Source of the DNA: CBDFKV01 sp965249035
GTDB lineage: Bacteria > Pseudomonadota > Gammaproteobacteria > Arenicellales > Poriferihabitantaceae
Reading direction: 5' to 3'
DNA: 64,000 nt
NCBI GenBank assembly: GCA_965249035.1
Contig: CBDFKV010000006.1
Location: 310,001 to 374,000, forward strand
In this document: one piece after another, positions 1 through 8,886 of the stretch
How positions within the stretch are numbered: position 1 is the first letter of the stretch
Layout of the letters: the number at the start of each line of letters is the position of its first letter
Program-made: the position numbers and the translations under genes
Notes under the pieces: model-generated
Seen by the model: the letters and a program-made list of their open reading frames with translations, nothing else
Databases searched by the model: none
Told to the model about the DNA's origin: nothing

Positions 1-58
1 ACAAAGAAAACTTGCGTATTTTCTTTGTCATCATCCACCCAAACGGAGAATACTTTTT

Positions 59-66
59 TGCCGTCT
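59..66. repeat. Left target-site duplication of the IS1595 element
   Basis: TGCCGTCT, identical to 1105-1112 on the other side of the element. Confidence 0.88.
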
Positions 67-1104
67 CGCTATGTTTGGATTACATGTTGAGGCGCTGCTC
101 TGAGTGCTTGATGCAAGAACAGTTGCCCAGTCATTTCATCAAGATGTTTATCAAGCATCCTTCGCCAACCGAGATAATTGGGTAGCCAGCGAGTTGCCAC
201 CCCATTAAACCGCCCCATCCAACGTTTCAGGCGGCTGTCATAAGCATTAACGTTTTGAACATGCCAAGTTCCTTTACCACCATGGCCATGATATCCCGCA
301 ACAAAATAGCCAGCCTCAAGGTTGAGGGATTTCGCCGCCACACCATAACTGGGATGTCCATCGGTCGATAAGACGGCATCCTTCGCTAGCGCAGGCTTGA
401 GTACCTTTGTAAATGTTTTGGCTGTGCAGTCATCCAGAACAGCGTCACTGACCATTCGGCTGCCGCGCTGCATAACGATCATCACCGGCACACGCTCTTT
501 GCCATCTACACCCGATGAACCGCCACGCTTCCTGGCCTGACGGGGTAAGCGGCGCTGACCCTTATAAGAACGCCGGAATATCGTTTCATCCGCCTCAACA
601 ATGCCAGTCAAATTCTCGGCCTTATGCTCACGCAAGGCATCCAGGAAACGATGCCGCCATCGAAAACTGCGATCCACTGCTAAGCCCACCCGTTCAGCAG
701 CTTTGCGAATACTCAAGCCCTCGACCATGCATTCGGCGTAGGCCAGCAACTTATCTTTATCGTTCAAGCGACAAAAGCCTGTGCCGGTTAAAGCTGTAAA
801 CGTTTTCAAGCAAGCTTTACAACGATAGCGCTGCTGACCGTTAGTTCTTCCATGACGAAAAATGTCGTCCGCTTGGCAATGTGGACAAATCACTGCCCCG
901 TCAAGACGCTCTTCCGTCAGTCGTAAACTACCGTGCTCGTCACTCATGGCCGACACCCTGCCTGATAGCAATTCGAACTGCTCCGGCGTTAAGCCTTCAA
1001 GACTGGCAACAAGTGCTTGATATTCGTCACGTTTCATAGCATTCTGTAAGTGGTTGTTATGGCTTGATTATACCATCTATTCAACATTGATTCCGAACAG
1101 AGCG
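67..1104 (-). mobile_element. IS1595-family insertion sequence, complete
   Basis: The element is 1038 bp. Its ends form an imperfect inverted repeat: 67-90 and the reverse complement of 1081-1104 agree at 19 of 24 positions, both beginning CGCT and ending ATGTTGA. It is flanked by the 8-bp direct repeat TGCCGTCT at 59-66 and 1105-1112, the duplication length known for IS1595. One transposase gene fills it, and the transposase stop codon lies within the left inverted repeat. Complete ends, an open transposase frame and an exact duplication suggest a fairly recent insertion. Confidence 0.9.
69..1037 (-). CDS. IS1595-family (ISXO2-like) transposase
   Basis: This 322-residue protein catalyses movement of the surrounding element. 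Residues 51-76 form an N-terminal zinc ribbon with Cys at 51, 54, 73 and 76. A helix-turn-helix-like stretch lies near 105-125. The DDE-type nuclease region has Asp150 in the sequence VEADE and Asp226 in STDGHPSYG, followed by the family-typical segment HVQNVNAYDSRLKRWM, where the third position is usually Asn, His or Glu. The length and domain order fit the family. The frame is open, so the enzyme may be active. The start is the ATG at 1037. Confidence 0.92.
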   Translation of the reverse strand: MKRDEYQALVASLEGLTPEQFELLSGRVSAMSDEHGSLRLTEERLDGAVICPHCQADDIFRHGRTNGQQRYRCKACLKTFTALTGTGFCRLNDKDKLLAYAECMVEGLSIRKAAERVGLAVDRSFRWRHRFLDALREHKAENLTGIVEADETIFRRSYKGQRRLPRQARKRGGSSGVDGKERVPVMIVMQRGSRMVSDAVLDDCTAKTFTKVLKPALAKDAVLSTDGHPSYGVAAKSLNLEAGYFVAGYHGHGGKGTWHVQNVNAYDSRLKRWMGRFNGVATRWLPNYLGWRRMLDKHLDEMTGQLFLHQALRAAPQHVIQT

Positions 1105-1112
1105 TGCCGTCT
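1105..1112. repeat. Right target-site duplication of the IS1595 element
   Basis: TGCCGTCT, identical to 59-66. Collapsing the two copies restores the reading frame of the interrupted gene, which confirms the element boundaries. Confidence 0.88.
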
Positions 1113-1219
1113 GGAGTAGTATCATGAGCTTTTATAAATTTTTCTCCAGATAACTTAATCAATATAGAATTGAATTCATCTCGTATCATTATTATTCCTC
1201 ATAATTATAACTATATAGG

Positions 1220-1651
1220 TTATAGGCTAATGCTAGACTTATTTTCTATCCCGTCTACTTCTTTATTGTTTTCTATAATATTTTTTACTTTTTTCCATTC
1301 ATCTACAACTTGGTTAAACCAATTTTCTGCAATAACTTTATTTGCAAAAGTACGGGGAACCCATGTATAGGAATTCCAGTTTTCCACTCCCTTTTTCTTT
1401 TTCTTTTCTATACGCCGGTATATAAGAGAAAGCAGTTCTTCTGACCGTATTTCCCTAGAAATATTGGGTGGAGCCTCTGAAAGCCCAGTAGGAAATTCGA
1501 TATCCATTTTTTGATCGCGCATTTTGCCAACACCAAGCCATTCTTCCTCTGTCAGTGTTGACGTTATTATGTATTCATAATATATAAATTTCTTTTTAAA
1601 GATAATCCCTGTCTTTAGGACTAAATCATTTCTTTTTACATCTATTTCCAT
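1220..1651 (-). CDS. Hypothetical protein
   Basis: A 143-residue protein I do not recognise. The middle is rich in aromatic and basic residues, with a run of five lysines near residue 85, and the C-terminal third is predicted helical and polar. There is no signal peptide or membrane segment. It lies on the same strand as, and upstream of, the gene interrupted by the insertion sequence, and downstream of the zinc-ribbon gene at 1678-1896, so these three may be one transcript. Codon use is AT-rich like the rest of this element and unlike the core genes after 10436. Confidence 0.6.
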   Translation of the reverse strand: MEIDVKRNDLVLKTGIIFKKKFIYYEYIITSTLTEEEWLGVGKMRDQKMDIEFPTGLSEAPPNISREIRSEELLSLIYRRIEKKKKKGVENWNSYTWVPRTFANKVIAENWFNQVVDEWKKVKNIIENNKEVDGIENKSSISL

Positions 1652-1677
1652 CGAAAAACCTCATCGTTTAGTTATAT

Positions 1678-1896
1678 TTAGACGGCGTCCTTTCTGTTTG
1701 AAATGGTTCCAAACGTTTCACCTGTTTTGTGGCAGTAAGGACAATTATGCTTAAAAATTACTTGTCCACTACATGCAGTGCAGTAGTGGTGCCTACATTT
1801 CTTACAGAAAAGAACAACATCATTGTTTGTCCTGTTTCGGCAGTTAGGGCATGAGGGGATCGATTTGAAAGTATTAAAGATGCTTCTAATTACCAT
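1678..1896 (-). CDS. Small zinc-ribbon protein
   Basis: A 72-residue protein with four Cys pairs of the CxxC type: CPNC near residue 16, CKKC near 31, CTAC near 40 and CPYC near 53, with His residues between. This pattern indicates one or two structural zinc sites, but the substrate or partner cannot be told from sequence. It is followed 26 bp downstream by the hypothetical gene ending at 1220, and a shared transcript is likely. A GGAG-type site precedes the ATG. Confidence 0.65.
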   Translation of the reverse strand: MVIRSIFNTFKSIPSCPNCRNRTNNDVVLFCKKCRHHYCTACSGQVIFKHNCPYCHKTGETFGTISNRKDAV

Positions 1897-1995
1897 TTTT
1901 ACTGCTCCTTAAAGAATAAATAAATCTTACAAACACAAAGTGCATTCTTGATCATGGTGGATGACTTATTGTTGTCTCTTATAAATTGAAAGTCG

Positions 1996-2505
1996 CTAGT
2001 TAATGTAAGTAATCAGGTTGTCTCGTTTCAGAGCAGTGATGTACTGCTCGTAAACAACCTTTTGATCTGCCAGACCCTCTCCTGATGGATCGTTTTGGTC
2101 ATATAAGCACTTACTTAGTATGGTGTTGGTAATTGAAGTGCTGCCAAATCCACCAAGTAGAGATGGAGTTCCAACCTGAGCGTCTGAATATGGAATGGAC
2201 TTTGTTTTCACACAGCCTAGCTGCTCTGCCTTGATAACCGTTGCAGCCTTCGCCCAGTGCGATGCTTTACCCCCTCCTTTGTGAAGCAGTCCTTGCTTGA
2301 CTTCTATGACTACTTTGATAATGCCGCTTCTTTCTGAGAGTTGAAGCGATTTAGGTGGCTTCTCAGAAGATCCCACCTGAATCGCTTTCATCGCCCCATA
2401 GCTCATCGCTTGGTGGGCAATCAACCCAGGAACCATGTGACACCCAGACAAAATAACCACAGCGCCAACAAGCACACAGCGATAGACTGATTTAAGATTT
2501 TTCAT
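1996..2505 (-). CDS. Predicted lipoprotein
   Basis: The start is taken at the ATG at 2505, preceded by AAGGA about eight bases upstream, rather than at the longer open frame from 2547. The N-terminus is a classic lipoprotein signal: basic MKNLKSVYR, a hydrophobic core, and lipobox LSGC. The mature part of about 145 residues has no motif I recognise. Export to the periplasm and lipid anchoring are well supported, but the role is unknown. It is divergent from the XRE regulator at 2614, with about 110 bp between the starts. Confidence 0.75.
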   Translation of the reverse strand: MKNLKSVYRCVLVGAVVILSGCHMVPGLIAHQAMSYGAMKAIQVGSSEKPPKSLQLSERSGIIKVVIEVKQGLLHKGGGKASHWAKAATVIKAEQLGCVKTKSIPYSDAQVGTPSLLGGFGSTSITNTILSKCLYDQNDPSGEGLADQKVVYEQYITALKRDNLITYIN

Positions 2506-2613
2506 CCTGATTTCCTTAGTTTTAAAATTGAAATGTGAAACTACCATTTAAGAAGGTAACAGTCAATTCCTCCTGTTTGTCGGTATTACAATAAATGCTC
2601 TACCTTTCGGAGG

Positions 2614-2973
2614 ATGAAGACCATCTACAAACCTGAGTACGAAACATTGCTTCGCATTTTGCGCGATGAACGTGAGCGCAAACAAATTACTCAAGAGAAG
2701 CTTTCGGCTGACTTGGGAATGCACAAAACCTACGTTAATAAGTACGAAAGCGGCTCCAAACGACTGGACATTCTTGAGTTGCTGCAAATAACAGATAAGC
2801 TGGGTACAGATATCTATGAGCTCATCCGTGCTGTCCGCTGTGACACGAAGGAAGACATGATGGAAGAAGAGCCTTTTATTCATGGTTTCGCTCGGGGGTA
2901 TCTGCTTGGTGCAGGTCACGGACTACCTGAAGGAATCACGACCAAAATTGCGGGGAAATACAAAAAAAAGTAA
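2614..2973 (+). CDS. XRE-family HTH regulator
   Basis: A 119-residue protein with an N-terminal Cro/C1-type helix-turn-helix at about residues 12-70, in which ITQEKLSADLGMHKTYVNKYE is the recognition region, and a short C-terminal tail of unknown fold. A role in local repression of the element or of the divergent lipoprotein gene is plausible but inferred. The ribosome binding site CGGAGG abuts the ATG with no spacer, which is unusual; initiation could be inefficient or the true start could differ slightly. Confidence 0.8.
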   Translation: MKTIYKPEYETLLRILRDERERKQITQEKLSADLGMHKTYVNKYESGSKRLDILELLQITDKLGTDIYELIRAVRCDTKEDMMEEEPFIHGFARGYLLGAGHGLPEGITTKIAGKYKKK

Positions 2974-3128
2974 GTTGGCCACAGACTTCAGGAGAGTTGC
3001 CGCTCCATACCTAGCTATTACTGGGGAAAACAAAATATTTCTCATATTGCTATTTTCCCCATTCATACAACAATGATCATGCGTAGTTACAAATCCAAGC
3101 ACGTGCTACTGACGGGTAATTATAGTCA

Positions 3129-3458
3129 TCAGTTTTCTCCCCGGTGAGAAACTGGTCCTGTGAACGAAATTTTTAGGCCGTCATTTAATGATCTGATTTC
3201 TACTATTGTTCCTAAAACTTGTAGTACAAAGAGCAGAGATGGTAGTCTTTCTATAGAACGTGTTAAGTATTTGGTCTCAGTATTGTTCCACCTGCTTAAG
3301 TTCTTCACTGAAACACCTGTCATTTTTTCAATTTCTGATCGAGACACAGATGGTGCTTGCATTACATCCTGAAACTTGGCAAGTACTATTCGACAAACCT
3401 CTACATCAATAGGGGTCTTGCTGCCATTTCGTGTGATGGTGTGTGCTTCTTGTCTCAC
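3129..3458 (-). CDS. Small hypothetical protein with HTH-like segment
   Basis: A 109-residue protein starting at a GTG. Residues 38-60 (SRSEIEKMTGVSVKNLSRWN) read like a helix-turn-helix of the XRE or resolvase type, followed by a hydrophobic helix and a beta-rich tail. DNA binding is inferred from this pattern only. It converges on the XRE gene ending at 2973. There is no strong ribosome binding site, so the start is uncertain. Confidence 0.5.
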   Translation of the reverse strand: MRQEAHTITRNGSKTPIDVEVCRIVLAKFQDVMQAPSVSRSEIEKMTGVSVKNLSRWNNTETKYLTRSIERLPSLLFVLQVLGTIVEIRSLNDGLKISFTGPVSHRGEN

Positions 3459-3610
3459 CGCTTGCTGTGTTCGGGACTACCCTGAAAAGCTATACGAGCA
3501 ATTGGAGCACACTAGACAAGAATAACTAAACCAGCATAAAGTCAGGGTTATGTCAGGCAGTTATCAGCCCTACTATTATTGATCGATAAAGATAAAAACA
3601 AATACAACAT

Positions 3611-4690
3611 ATGTTTAAGAAACCACCTACAGAAGCGATGCTTGAGTTGCCTTTCGGCATCTTATTAAACGTGTACATGAAACTAAGCCTTGGGAACAAT
3701 GCCAAAGACAATCCAAAGTGGACAAACAAATCGTTGGCTATCGCCCTTGAAGGTTCAGATGCGGAGGGTGGGAGGAACGGTCTTGAAAAAAGTATATCTC
3801 TGATTAGCAATTGGACAAGCGGAACAAATAAACCGGATGCTCATCAGAACTTCCCACTTTTACTTAAATTATTTTGTGAGAATGAGAAGGAGCATGGAAG
3901 TGTTTGGGCTGAGTTATTGAAATACCGATATGCGGAACCCCAAACAAAAGAAATTTTCAGTAAGGTTAAACAGTCTATTATTGGAGGTGCGAAATTTGGG
4001 TCAGAAATCTCAGACGAGAAACTGAAGAGACATGTTTTGGATTCTAGGCCAATAACTACAGAAGATATAAATACTCATAAAAACCAAAAGTACAGAACCA
4101 ATAAAAACACTATTGAAGCTAAAGGCATATCTGTAGAGGGTGGGGCTGAAACGAATACAGTTGTAACACCTGCTAGTCCTTACTTGAACAAGCGCTACCT
4201 TTTGCTTGCAGCAGCATTTTCTTTGATTGTTCTAGCTGTGCTAGTTTCAACGAGTAGAGGCACTAAGCCTGAACCTACCAAAGTCCACAGAAACCTAAAA
4301 GGCAGTCCTGATAGCTCAATTGTTGACGATATAGACCTCAAAAAAGCATTTTTTACCAATGTTGGTTTTTGCTCGGAAGATAATTTCGATCACGATCTCA
4401 ACAAATGTCTTAAATTGGAGTCTCAATTTCAACATGGCATAAAAAAAGTCAACATCAGCTTTGAGGGGAAGACAATCAAAGAAGATAGCCGATTTACCAT
4501 GAAATGGTATAGATATGGTGAATTATTCGTAGAGGGTGAAAAAATATGGACAGAAACATTTGCACACGACCTGAAATATGCTTCAACATTTTGGCGCTTA
4601 GAGGAGCCACTAGATACAGGCTTGTATCAAGTCCAGTTTTTTATGAAAGGCCACATCATTGGCGAAACATCTTTTAATATTGTTAAGTAA
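3611..4690 (+). CDS. Single-pass membrane protein with HTH-like N-terminus and periplasmic domain
   Basis: A 359-residue protein of unknown family. Residues 35-75 resemble a helix-turn-helix, ending in ISNWTSGTNKP. A polar linker follows, then one strong membrane segment at about 195-214, and a C-terminal domain of about 145 residues with a beta-sandwich-like pattern and a Cys pair near 253 and 265. The layout, cytoplasmic DNA-binding-like domain then membrane helix then periplasmic domain, is that of membrane-bound one-component regulators, but no named family is recognised. No clear ribosome binding site precedes the ATG. Confidence 0.65.
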   Translation: MFKKPPTEAMLELPFGILLNVYMKLSLGNNAKDNPKWTNKSLAIALEGSDAEGGRNGLEKSISLISNWTSGTNKPDAHQNFPLLLKLFCENEKEHGSVWAELLKYRYAEPQTKEIFSKVKQSIIGGAKFGSEISDEKLKRHVLDSRPITTEDINTHKNQKYRTNKNTIEAKGISVEGGAETNTVVTPASPYLNKRYLLLAAAFSLIVLAVLVSTSRGTKPEPTKVHRNLKGSPDSSIVDDIDLKKAFFTNVGFCSEDNFDHDLNKCLKLESQFQHGIKKVNISFEGKTIKEDSRFTMKWYRYGELFVEGEKIWTETFAHDLKYASTFWRLEEPLDTGLYQVQFFMKGHIIGETSFNIVK

Positions 4691-4742
4691 CGAGCAACTC
4701 TTTTTTCTCTCTCCTAACTCACAATAAACACCAAACAAATAA

Positions 4743-5090
4743 ATGATCAACCGTGCAGCTATTCTACTCAAGGTGAAGCACCCGGCCATTGGCTGGATAA
4801 ATGAGGCTGATCCACTTGGCAAAGACCAGATTACGCTGGAGAATGCAAACGAAGAAAGAACTGTCTATCTAGTCGATGACTATGTAGCAGAGGATCCTGT
4901 AAATCGGATGCACTGGCTGAAGCTAAACTGGAAAGTTTTGTTCGAGACTGAGCTCGAAGGTTGGTATGTTGATGACGCCTTGTGGCCTAAAAACCTGACT
5001 TTCAAAATGTTCCAAGAGTGGTTCGAACTGGAGTGTCATTCAGTAATTACCGATACTGTAGATGCTCCACTGGAAGACGATGGATACTAG
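4743..5090 (+). CDS. Hypothetical protein
   Basis: A 115-residue acidic soluble protein, rich in Trp (WLKLNWK, LEGWYVDD), with no signal peptide or membrane segment and no family I recognise. It starts 52 bp after the preceding membrane protein and its stop overlaps the next small gene by 11 bp, so these three probably form one transcript. Overlap with a downstream gene supports it being real. Confidence 0.55.
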   Translation: MINRAAILLKVKHPAIGWINEADPLGKDQITLENANEERTVYLVDDYVAEDPVNRMHWLKLNWKVLFETELEGWYVDDALWPKNLTFKMFQEWFELECHSVITDTVDAPLEDDGY

Positions 5091-5307
5091 ATCTGACAAC
5101 CAAGCCTTAACAAGCGCGTACACTATAGATGGGCTGATTGAAAAACGCGGCCTATCAGCAAACAAAAAGTTTATGGAGAAACTACCTGACAATATACGTG
5201 TTGAGGGTACCCGTCACGGATATTGCATATTCCGCGTCATCGTGAACAGTGATTCCGGGAATGAGTGTTCACGATCACCCGAATACGCAGATATAGAGAG
5301 ACTTTGA
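5080..5307 (+). CDS. Small hypothetical protein
   Basis: A 75-residue protein if started at the ATG at 5080, which overlaps the end of the previous gene and has a GGAAG-like site upstream; an in-frame ATG at 5062 gives 81 residues. No motif is recognised. Translational coupling to the upstream gene is likely from the overlap. Confidence 0.4.
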   Translation: MDTRSDNQALTSAYTIDGLIEKRGLSANKKFMEKLPDNIRVEGTRHGYCIFRVIVNSDSGNECSRSPEYADIERL

Positions 5308-5407
5308 GTAAAACTGTGTATAACACCTGAAAGCTAAGGTAGATAACTATCTACAACCAAGAACCGTACTATATTACAGCCAAAACTAGAGACATTTGAG
5401 ACTAATA

Positions 5408-6013
5408 ATGAAGAACATTGACAACCAGAGAGATTTTCTAATAAAGGAATACGAACAGATTGGTATGAATATAAGAATGGGCTGGCAATACATTTTTGAT
5501 TTTTTTAGGTATTTTGTTTTTATCCAGCTAGTTCTTTTTGGTGTACTGGCCGGATATGTAAGTTATGGTGATAGCATAAAAGTATCTTCTCAGAAAGTGT
5601 TATCAACTGCAACTAAATCAGTAAATACAGCTACCAACCAAAATAGTAATGTTATGGAGAAAACTCCATCTACTAAATATCATTCCTTAATATTTTATGT
5701 AACTTGTGCAATAGGCTTCATATTTTCACTATCTGGCTCCATTCAGGCACACAAGCTATTTACTATTACATCTGAGTTTGTAGCTAGAGCAAACGCTATT
5801 GAAATTTCATTTTGGGGAAATGTAGATAATATAGAAAACGGGTGCCTAGAATCATCGACAGGCTCAACCCTTACCCCCCATTACACATTTATGAATCTTC
5901 GTCGCATTAAAATTTCGAAAAGTGTAATGAACACAAAATATCTTTTAGTTTCAGTCTATGCGTCTTTCTGTATTTTATGGTTAAGCATATCACTCACTTT
6001 ACCATGTAAATAA
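5408..6013 (+). CDS. Three-TM membrane protein, unknown
   Basis: A 201-residue protein from the ATG at 5408; a TTG at 5396 is an alternative start. Hydrophobic segments are seen at about residues 30-54, 92-113 and 178-198, with a Ser/Thr-rich loop between the first two. The N-terminal amphipathic stretch (RDFLIKEYEQIGM) and the following membrane helix are the most conspicuous features. No family is recognised. It converges on the five-TM membrane gene at 6031-7020, with only 17 bp between stops. Confidence 0.6.
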   Translation: MKNIDNQRDFLIKEYEQIGMNIRMGWQYIFDFFRYFVFIQLVLFGVLAGYVSYGDSIKVSSQKVLSTATKSVNTATNQNSNVMEKTPSTKYHSLIFYVTCAIGFIFSLSGSIQAHKLFTITSEFVARANAIEISFWGNVDNIENGCLESSTGSTLTPHYTFMNLRRIKISKSVMNTKYLLVSVYASFCILWLSISLTLPCK

Positions 6014-6030
6014 ATTTTGTTTAAGCTATT

Positions 6031-7020
6031 TTACTCAGTTCTATGCACGCATACAAAGACAGGAGAATTAATCTGTCTATTCAGACTAGAGGAGTTAGAT
6101 CCCTTCTTTAGCATTTGTTTTTCCCCTATTCTACACCCTTGATTCAAAGCTACAAGATTTTCTTCATTGTTATATGCAAAACCTGGCATCAAGAAAAATT
6201 GAGCGAATAAAAAAATCACAGCTAAAACAGCCATTATTTGCTTTCGCCTATGTTTTTCACGTTCTTTAAACGCCTTCGACAAGTACGAAAAAAACAGATA
6301 ACTTAATATGGCATAAACTGCCGACGCTATCCATATTACCCACCAACCACTCCTGGATAAATCAATATTTTCATTATTATCGCCAATAAAATTACCACTT
6401 ATACTAGTTATACCAATCAAAGTAAGATATTCCGCATACAGTACTAAAACTATGAAAATTACTACTACTAAATAAGCAACTGAATTTCTTATAAAATTAT
6501 CTGCAAATCTGTATAAATCAGTTAAGTTAATATTAGCAGGGTTGTCTGATTGATAATCACTGCCTTCCTTCTTATTGTTATTTAATAGACTAATATTTCC
6601 ATTTTGACTACCAAATACACGCCTCATAGCATCAAATAGATAGTTATCAGAAAGTGATGCTATATAATTTATTCTAGATTCATTATTCATCATAGAAGTG
6701 TTATTGCGAATATTCCTATCTGCCTCCTCTATAAGCTCTAGTCCTTTATAGTAATTTGTTCCAAATATTATTATATAGTATCCCAATATAACAGTAGCGA
6801 GCAATCTAATTGTTTCCTTTTGCGCATTCACTTTCGCCCCTAAAAAGTTATCTAGCTGTATATCGGTTATCCCTGTAATAGGCATATACAGTATTGTACA
6901 AATGAAAACAAAAGTTATGAGCATGGACGCACTTCTGCGCATAGATTTCTGAGCCGCAACAACTTGCTGGACCAAACTATATACAGATAGTGAGTGTGTT
7001 ATTTGATTTTCTCCATTCAC
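6031..7020 (-). CDS. Five-TM membrane protein, unknown
   Basis: A 329-residue protein starting at a GTG with an AGAGG site eight bases upstream. Hydrophobic segments lie at about 30-51, 70-92, 177-207, 225-248 and 261-283, with a polar loop of about 80 residues between the second and third and a polar C-terminal tail. It starts 17 bp after the stop of the methyltransferase gene, so the two are probably cotranscribed and may act on the same membrane substrate. That link is inference; the family is not recognised. Confidence 0.65.
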   Translation of the reverse strand: MNGENQITHSLSVYSLVQQVVAAQKSMRRSASMLITFVFICTILYMPITGITDIQLDNFLGAKVNAQKETIRLLATVILGYYIIIFGTNYYKGLELIEEADRNIRNNTSMMNNESRINYIASLSDNYLFDAMRRVFGSQNGNISLLNNNKKEGSDYQSDNPANINLTDLYRFADNFIRNSVAYLVVVIFIVLVLYAEYLTLIGITSISGNFIGDNNENIDLSRSGWWVIWIASAVYAILSYLFFSYLSKAFKEREKHRRKQIMAVLAVIFLFAQFFLMPGFAYNNEENLVALNQGCRIGEKQMLKKGSNSSSLNRQINSPVFVCVHRTE

Positions 7021-7037
7021 GATAATATCCTCTCGCC

Positions 7038-8264
7038 CTACTCTTCTTTTACCACCTTCAAATGTACAGTCTTAAATCCAGAGTATGTAAAAACTGCTTC
7101 AGACGCTGCTAAATAGAAGTTCCACATTCTATAAAATTTTTCGTCATGCTTCTGCGAATCTAACGATTTCCAACGGTCATTAAATCGAGCACGCCATTCT
7201 TTTAATGTCTTGGAGTAATGAACACCATCATATTCAGAAACCTGTAACCCGTTCAACAAAAATCCACCTCGACATAACGCTTTTTCTATCTCTGAATAAG
7301 AAGCTATATATGCACCAGGGAAAATGTATTTATTTATCCAGCGGGTAGTAATTCCAGTCGAAGGTCTAGTAAGAACTTGCATCACAAATGTGCCTCCTGG
7401 TTTCAGGGAATTATGTACACACTTAAAAAACTCCTTATGATGGTTTTTCCCTACATGATCAAACATCTCAACACTGACCACTTTGTCATACTTGGTGCGC
7501 ATCCTTTCGCAATGCGCTCTATAGTCTTCAACTATATATTCTATGTTTTCATGATCAGCCCCGGACTTTTCACACAATTTAATCTGCTCTTCAGACAGAG
7601 AAATTGATGTCAAATGTTCACATTTGTCAGAAATAAGCCTCGATAAAGCTCCCCAGCCGCATCCAATCTCTAGCACGGCATCATGCTGCTCCAATTCTAG
7701 AAGCGTACTCAATGTTCGATTTTTTCTTCTTTGAGCACTTTCAAGACTTTCCGTTGTATTTCCTTCCTTGCCATATAGTCCCGCCGAATAATTCATTTCA
7801 TTATCGAGAAACATTCGGTAGAGATCATTGCCTATGTCGTAATGGCGAGAAACATTATTTTTTGATCTATTTGGGTTATTAAACTGGGAGAGCCAAAATA
7901 CCAGCCTTTTGATTGGCGAAAACATTTTTATCGACAATAGCTTGTTATCCATAACGAACGAGGATACGCCCAATACGTCAACCAAATCTCCCTCGTGAAC
8001 CCACCATTCCCCATCCATGTAGCTTTCTCCGGCTATCACATCAGGAAATGGGCTTATCATGGACTTAAGTATTTTGCCCCTAAATGATCTCTTACCTCGA
8101 ATGATGAATTTTTCGTGCGTTAGTTCAACTTGACCACTCTCCAGCTCTCGATAATCAATCCTGAATTTCTGCAAGGTCTTACTTGTAACCCAACCAGCCA
8201 ACGAACGACGCCTCTCCAGGAAAGAGCGTTCTGTAGGATTCTGAATCAATTTTGTTGATGTCAT
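7038..8264 (-). CDS. Cyclopropane-fatty-acid synthase-like SAM methyltransferase
   Basis: A 408-residue protein with the whole layout of the CFA synthase family. It has an N-terminal lipid-binding domain, a SAM site at 198-206 (LEIGCGWGA), the family signature NKYIFPGAY at 311-319 and the conserved HYSKTL near 349-354. The known family reaction transfers a methyl group from SAM to the double bond of a phospholipid acyl chain. Three of the bicarbonate-holding residues of the E. coli enzyme appear replaced: Cys139 by Ala161, Glu239 by Asp269 and His266 by Gln296, while Tyr350 is kept. The product may therefore not be a cyclopropane. It is likely cotranscribed with the downstream membrane gene. 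Confidence 0.85.
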   Translation of the reverse strand: MTSTKLIQNPTERSFLERRRSLAGWVTSKTLQKFRIDYRELESGQVELTHEKFIIRGKRSFRGKILKSMISPFPDVIAGESYMDGEWWVHEGDLVDVLGVSSFVMDNKLLSIKMFSPIKRLVFWLSQFNNPNRSKNNVSRHYDIGNDLYRMFLDNEMNYSAGLYGKEGNTTESLESAQRRKNRTLSTLLELEQHDAVLEIGCGWGALSRLISDKCEHLTSISLSEEQIKLCEKSGADHENIEYIVEDYRAHCERMRTKYDKVVSVEMFDHVGKNHHKEFFKCVHNSLKPGGTFVMQVLTRPSTGITTRWINKYIFPGAYIASYSEIEKALCRGGFLLNGLQVSEYDGVHYSKTLKEWRARFNDRWKSLDSQKHDEKFYRMWNFYLAASEAVFTYSGFKTVHLKVVKEE

Positions 8265-8886
8265 AGATGTCTAATTATTATATTGATTTACTGGTTCTAT
8301 TCTACCATGAAGAGCCACCATCTCATATAACCTATTGTTTACTAGTAAAATTATCTAATTTCTGTTGGACTGGACACTACATTCACCACGTACTCTAACA
8401 CCAGCTAGCATGACAACGCCTTAATCAATTTTGTAAGCCGAGCACAGGATACCAATTATTCACAGCCGTCTTCTGACAAGCCATATATTACCTCCAACTA
8501 AAGACAGCTGCAAAGGGCATCGTCATACTAGCCCATTATTTTTGAAATAGTCATTAAAATTATCAACATGGCAATGGTTATGAGTAGGATACTTGTCTAT
8601 CAATTGTGTTAAATCTGCACAATATCAAGCCTCAACAGACACACGTAGATGAAGCTTTCAACAATGGAAAGAAAGCCCATTTCCTGTATGCCGTCCTCTC
8701 ATAAGCTACTCCAATGCGCATATACACCGCCAAAACTTAGCAGCTGTAATCCGTTCAGAATACTCATAGCAACCCAGATCTCAACTTCTACGTCAGCTTA
8801 ACATTATACGCACACTTATCGGCAAACACCGCGCAACACAAATTCACTAATTCCCTTTAGCTGACTATATGGAGTAAGGTCTACTC
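8265..8886. other. 622-bp intergenic region, no gene seen
   Basis: This is the spacer between the divergent methyltransferase and recombinase genes. It has stops in all frames at short intervals, no tRNA-like fold and no repeat or array that I can find. It must hold the promoters of both genes and could hold element maintenance sites, but I cannot point to any. Confidence 0.5.

Larger units (their letters stand above)
1..1189 (-). pseudogene. Small unknown gene split by an IS1595-family insertion (3' end off window)
   Basis: An ATG at 1189-1187 lies behind a GAGGAA ribosome binding site and opens a frame that runs to the insertion sequence at 1104. If the insertion and one copy of its 8-bp target duplication are removed, the same frame continues without a stop from 66 to 1. 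The joined protein begins MIRDEFNSILIKLSGEKF, passes through the junction residues TTPDGKKVFS, and leaves the window after VDDDKENTQVFF. I do not recognise the family. The gene was intact before the insertion and is now interrupted after about 27 codons. Confidence 0.75.

Noticed and set aside
2563..2919. 118-residue minus-strand frame opposite the XRE gene
   Set aside because: It is the antisense of the HTH gene at 2614-2973, which has recognisable domain content; the minus frame has none.
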